A program made the translations under genes and the position numbers. This document shows positions 63,038 through 64,000 of a DNA stretch of 64,000 nucleotides, one piece after another (within the stretch, counting starts at the first letter, position 1; each line of letters begins with the position of its first letter). The stretch is from G963668605 sp963668605 (GTDB lineage: Bacteria > Acidobacteriota > Terriglobia > Bryobacterales > Bryobacteraceae). The DNA is taken from the NCBI GenBank assembly GCA_963668605.1, contig OY764903.1, positions 2,046,001-2,110,000 on the forward strand, written 5' to 3'. The notes under the pieces are model-generated. The model did no database searches and was not told the origin of the DNA. It saw only the letters and a program-made list of their open reading frames with translations.

Positions 63038-63721
63038 TCAGACTAAGCCGGCGTCGGCGAGAAGAGCGCCATTGCGCAGCACCTCGCTAGCGGGTCCATC
63101 CATCGCAACACAACCGTCCTTCAGAACGATCATTCTGGTGGCCACTTTAGCCAGGAACTCGAGATGGTGACTGGCGATCAGTTTGGCGGAATCACCATCC
63201 TGAAAAACAGCGATCAGGTCACGGACCGCCCGTCCATCCAATTCCGCCGTCGGTTCGTCCACAAGCAATAGATCGGGCGCTGTGATCATCGCCGCCGCAA
63301 TCGCGGCACGTTTTCTCTGACCCAGGCTTAGGTGTGCCGCGGGGCGGCGAGCGCAGCCTTCCAGGACGAAGCGCTGCAATTGAGCGATTGCCTGTGCTTC
63401 AGCCGTCGATTTCTCCAGGCCTATGTTGACGAGGCGTAAAGCAAGATCCTGGACCAGAGTTGGCATGAATAGCTGATCTTCCGGGTTCTGAAACACCATG
63501 CCGATCCGCTTCCATCCGCGGCGGGGAGTCTCGCCCCAGACCTTAATCTCACCGCTGCCCTCGAGCAATCCCGCAATCGCCCACAGCAACGTGCTCTTGC
63601 CGCTCCCGTTCGCTCCGATGAGCCCCACGGTCTCGCCTGGTTTCACAGAGAAAGTGATGTCCTGGAGCACGTCGCCGCTGTTGTAGCCGAAACAAAACTG
63701 GGAGACGTCCAGCGCGTTCAT
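63038..63721 (-). CDS. ECF-type (CbiO-like) ABC transporter ATPase
   Basis: 227 aa from ATG 63721. Walker A GLIGANGSGKSTLL, Q-loop with the ECF-ATPase mark FQNPEDQLFMPTLVQDLA, signature LSLGQRKRAAIAAAM, Walker B LLLVDEPTAELD, switch IASHHLEF. FQNPEDQLF is typical of ATPases of cobalt/nickel or vitamin ECF transporters. Its start overlaps the stop of the T-component gene (ATGA). Confidence 0.92.
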   Translation of the reverse strand: MNALDVSQFCFGYNSGDVLQDITFSVKPGETVGLIGANGSGKSTLLWAIAGLLEGSGEIKVWGETPRRGWKRIGMVFQNPEDQLFMPTLVQDLALRLVNIGLEKSTAEAQAIAQLQRFVLEGCARRPAAHLSLGQRKRAAIAAAMITAPDLLLVDEPTAELDGRAVRDLIAVFQDGDSAKLIASHHLEFLAKVATRMIVLKDGCVAMDGPASEVLRNGALLADAGLV

Positions 63722-64000
63722 TCGGCGAACCCGTCCAAGAGGCGTGCGGCGTAGAATCGCTCCGCGCGCACAAACGCGCGTTCAAAGACGCGAGCCGTCG
63801 CCCAAGTAAGCGACCGGAACGCTCCGGGCCCAAAACGCCGTGGTGTACTCATCCGTTGCGCAGTGTATGCCCGCCGCGTCTCGTCGAGCAGAACCAGTGC
63901 GAAGTGCCGCGTGAAGATCAGGAAGAGAATAGCCGTCAATCCGCGACGCGCCATGATCGCGCGCCATCCGAGCCGCACCCATGGCAAGGACTGGAAGGCA
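63718..64000 (-). CDS. ECF transporter T component (CbiQ/EcfT), C-terminal part, cut by the edge
   Basis: The frame is open from the right edge to the stop at 63718. It shows a membrane segment region (RGLTAILFLIFTRHFALVLL) and the ending of CbiQ-type subunits (AQRMSTPRRFGPGAFRSLTW, FERAFVRAERFYAARLL); A.R.RG-like coupling residues are partly altered (AYTAQRM). The substrate component would lie further right; metal cobalt/nickel is plausible but not proved. Confidence 0.75.
   Translation of the reverse strand, partial: AFQSLPWVRLGWRAIMARRGLTAILFLIFTRHFALVLLDETRRAYTAQRMSTPRRFGPGAFRSLTWATARVFERAFVRAERFYAARLLDGFAE

Noticed and set aside
1..64000. CRISPR array, tRNA, rRNA or integrated prophage
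   Set aside because: No regularly spaced repeats with spacers, no tRNA-like clover or rRNA stretch and no phage structural genes were seen; the SieB-like gene alone is not evidence for a prophage.

Overview
The window looks like accessory-rich chromosome of a soil Acidobacteriota member near Candidatus Solibacter/Bryobacter. This is an inference from gene content. There are three or more Oar-like TonB-dependent receptors with an N-terminal carboxypeptidase-regulatory domain, several secreted proteins ending in the TIGR03437 (Solibacter C-terminal) domain, futalosine-pathway menaquinone genes, high GC and many IS relics. No rRNA, tRNA or CRISPR array was recognised.

Layout. 1-1290 is the 5' part of a TonB receptor running off the left edge. 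1.5-6.05 kb is a small defence/addiction area: a DUF2087 protein, a small membrane protein, a SieB-like superinfection-exclusion protein, a protein with an HEPN-like RX4H motif, and a complete HicA toxin - HicB antitoxin - SecB-like chaperone operon (a TAC module) behind a perfect 18-bp palindrome. 6.15-6.85 kb is a foldback element with 117-bp inverted repeats. 7.1-12.1 kb is a TonB receptor followed by a sulfatase. 12.1-18.7 kb holds secreted proteins, a URO-D-family enzyme, a TonB-receptor fragment and several repeats. 18.9-22.0 kb holds an MFS exporter and an ISKra4-type IS with a probable -1 frameshift.

22.5-39 kb is an efflux and metal-stress region: a TolC-MFP-RND operon, a Met-rich periplasmic protein, a MacA/MacB-type operon whose own TolC gene is reduced to a stub, a methyltransferase-like protein, a chromate transporter broken by an amber codon, and an ECF sigma / anti-sigma / periplasmic metal-sensor set resembling CnrH-CnrY-CnrX. 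38.9-40.6 kb is a gene graveyard (arylsulfotransferase, IS481-like transposase, and other genes broken by nonsense or frameshift).

40.6-48.0 kb is the most unusual part: a near-identical second copy of the MFS exporter, divergent from a three-gene operon encoding an FkbH-type glyceryl transferase fused to an acyl carrier protein, a GT4-GT4-thioesterase fusion, and an Sfp-type phosphopantetheinyl transferase. No NRPS or PKS module is present, which suggests a compact glyceryl-thioester glycosylation pathway with its own exporter. A 16-bp palindrome sits between the two transcription units.

48.0-64.0 kb holds a soluble hybrid histidine kinase, an AIM24-like protein, a secreted HEXXH metalloprotease candidate, an NHL-repeat protein, mqnA-mqnC, another large TonB receptor, a secreted two-repeat protein, and the start of an ECF-type ABC transporter that runs off the right edge.
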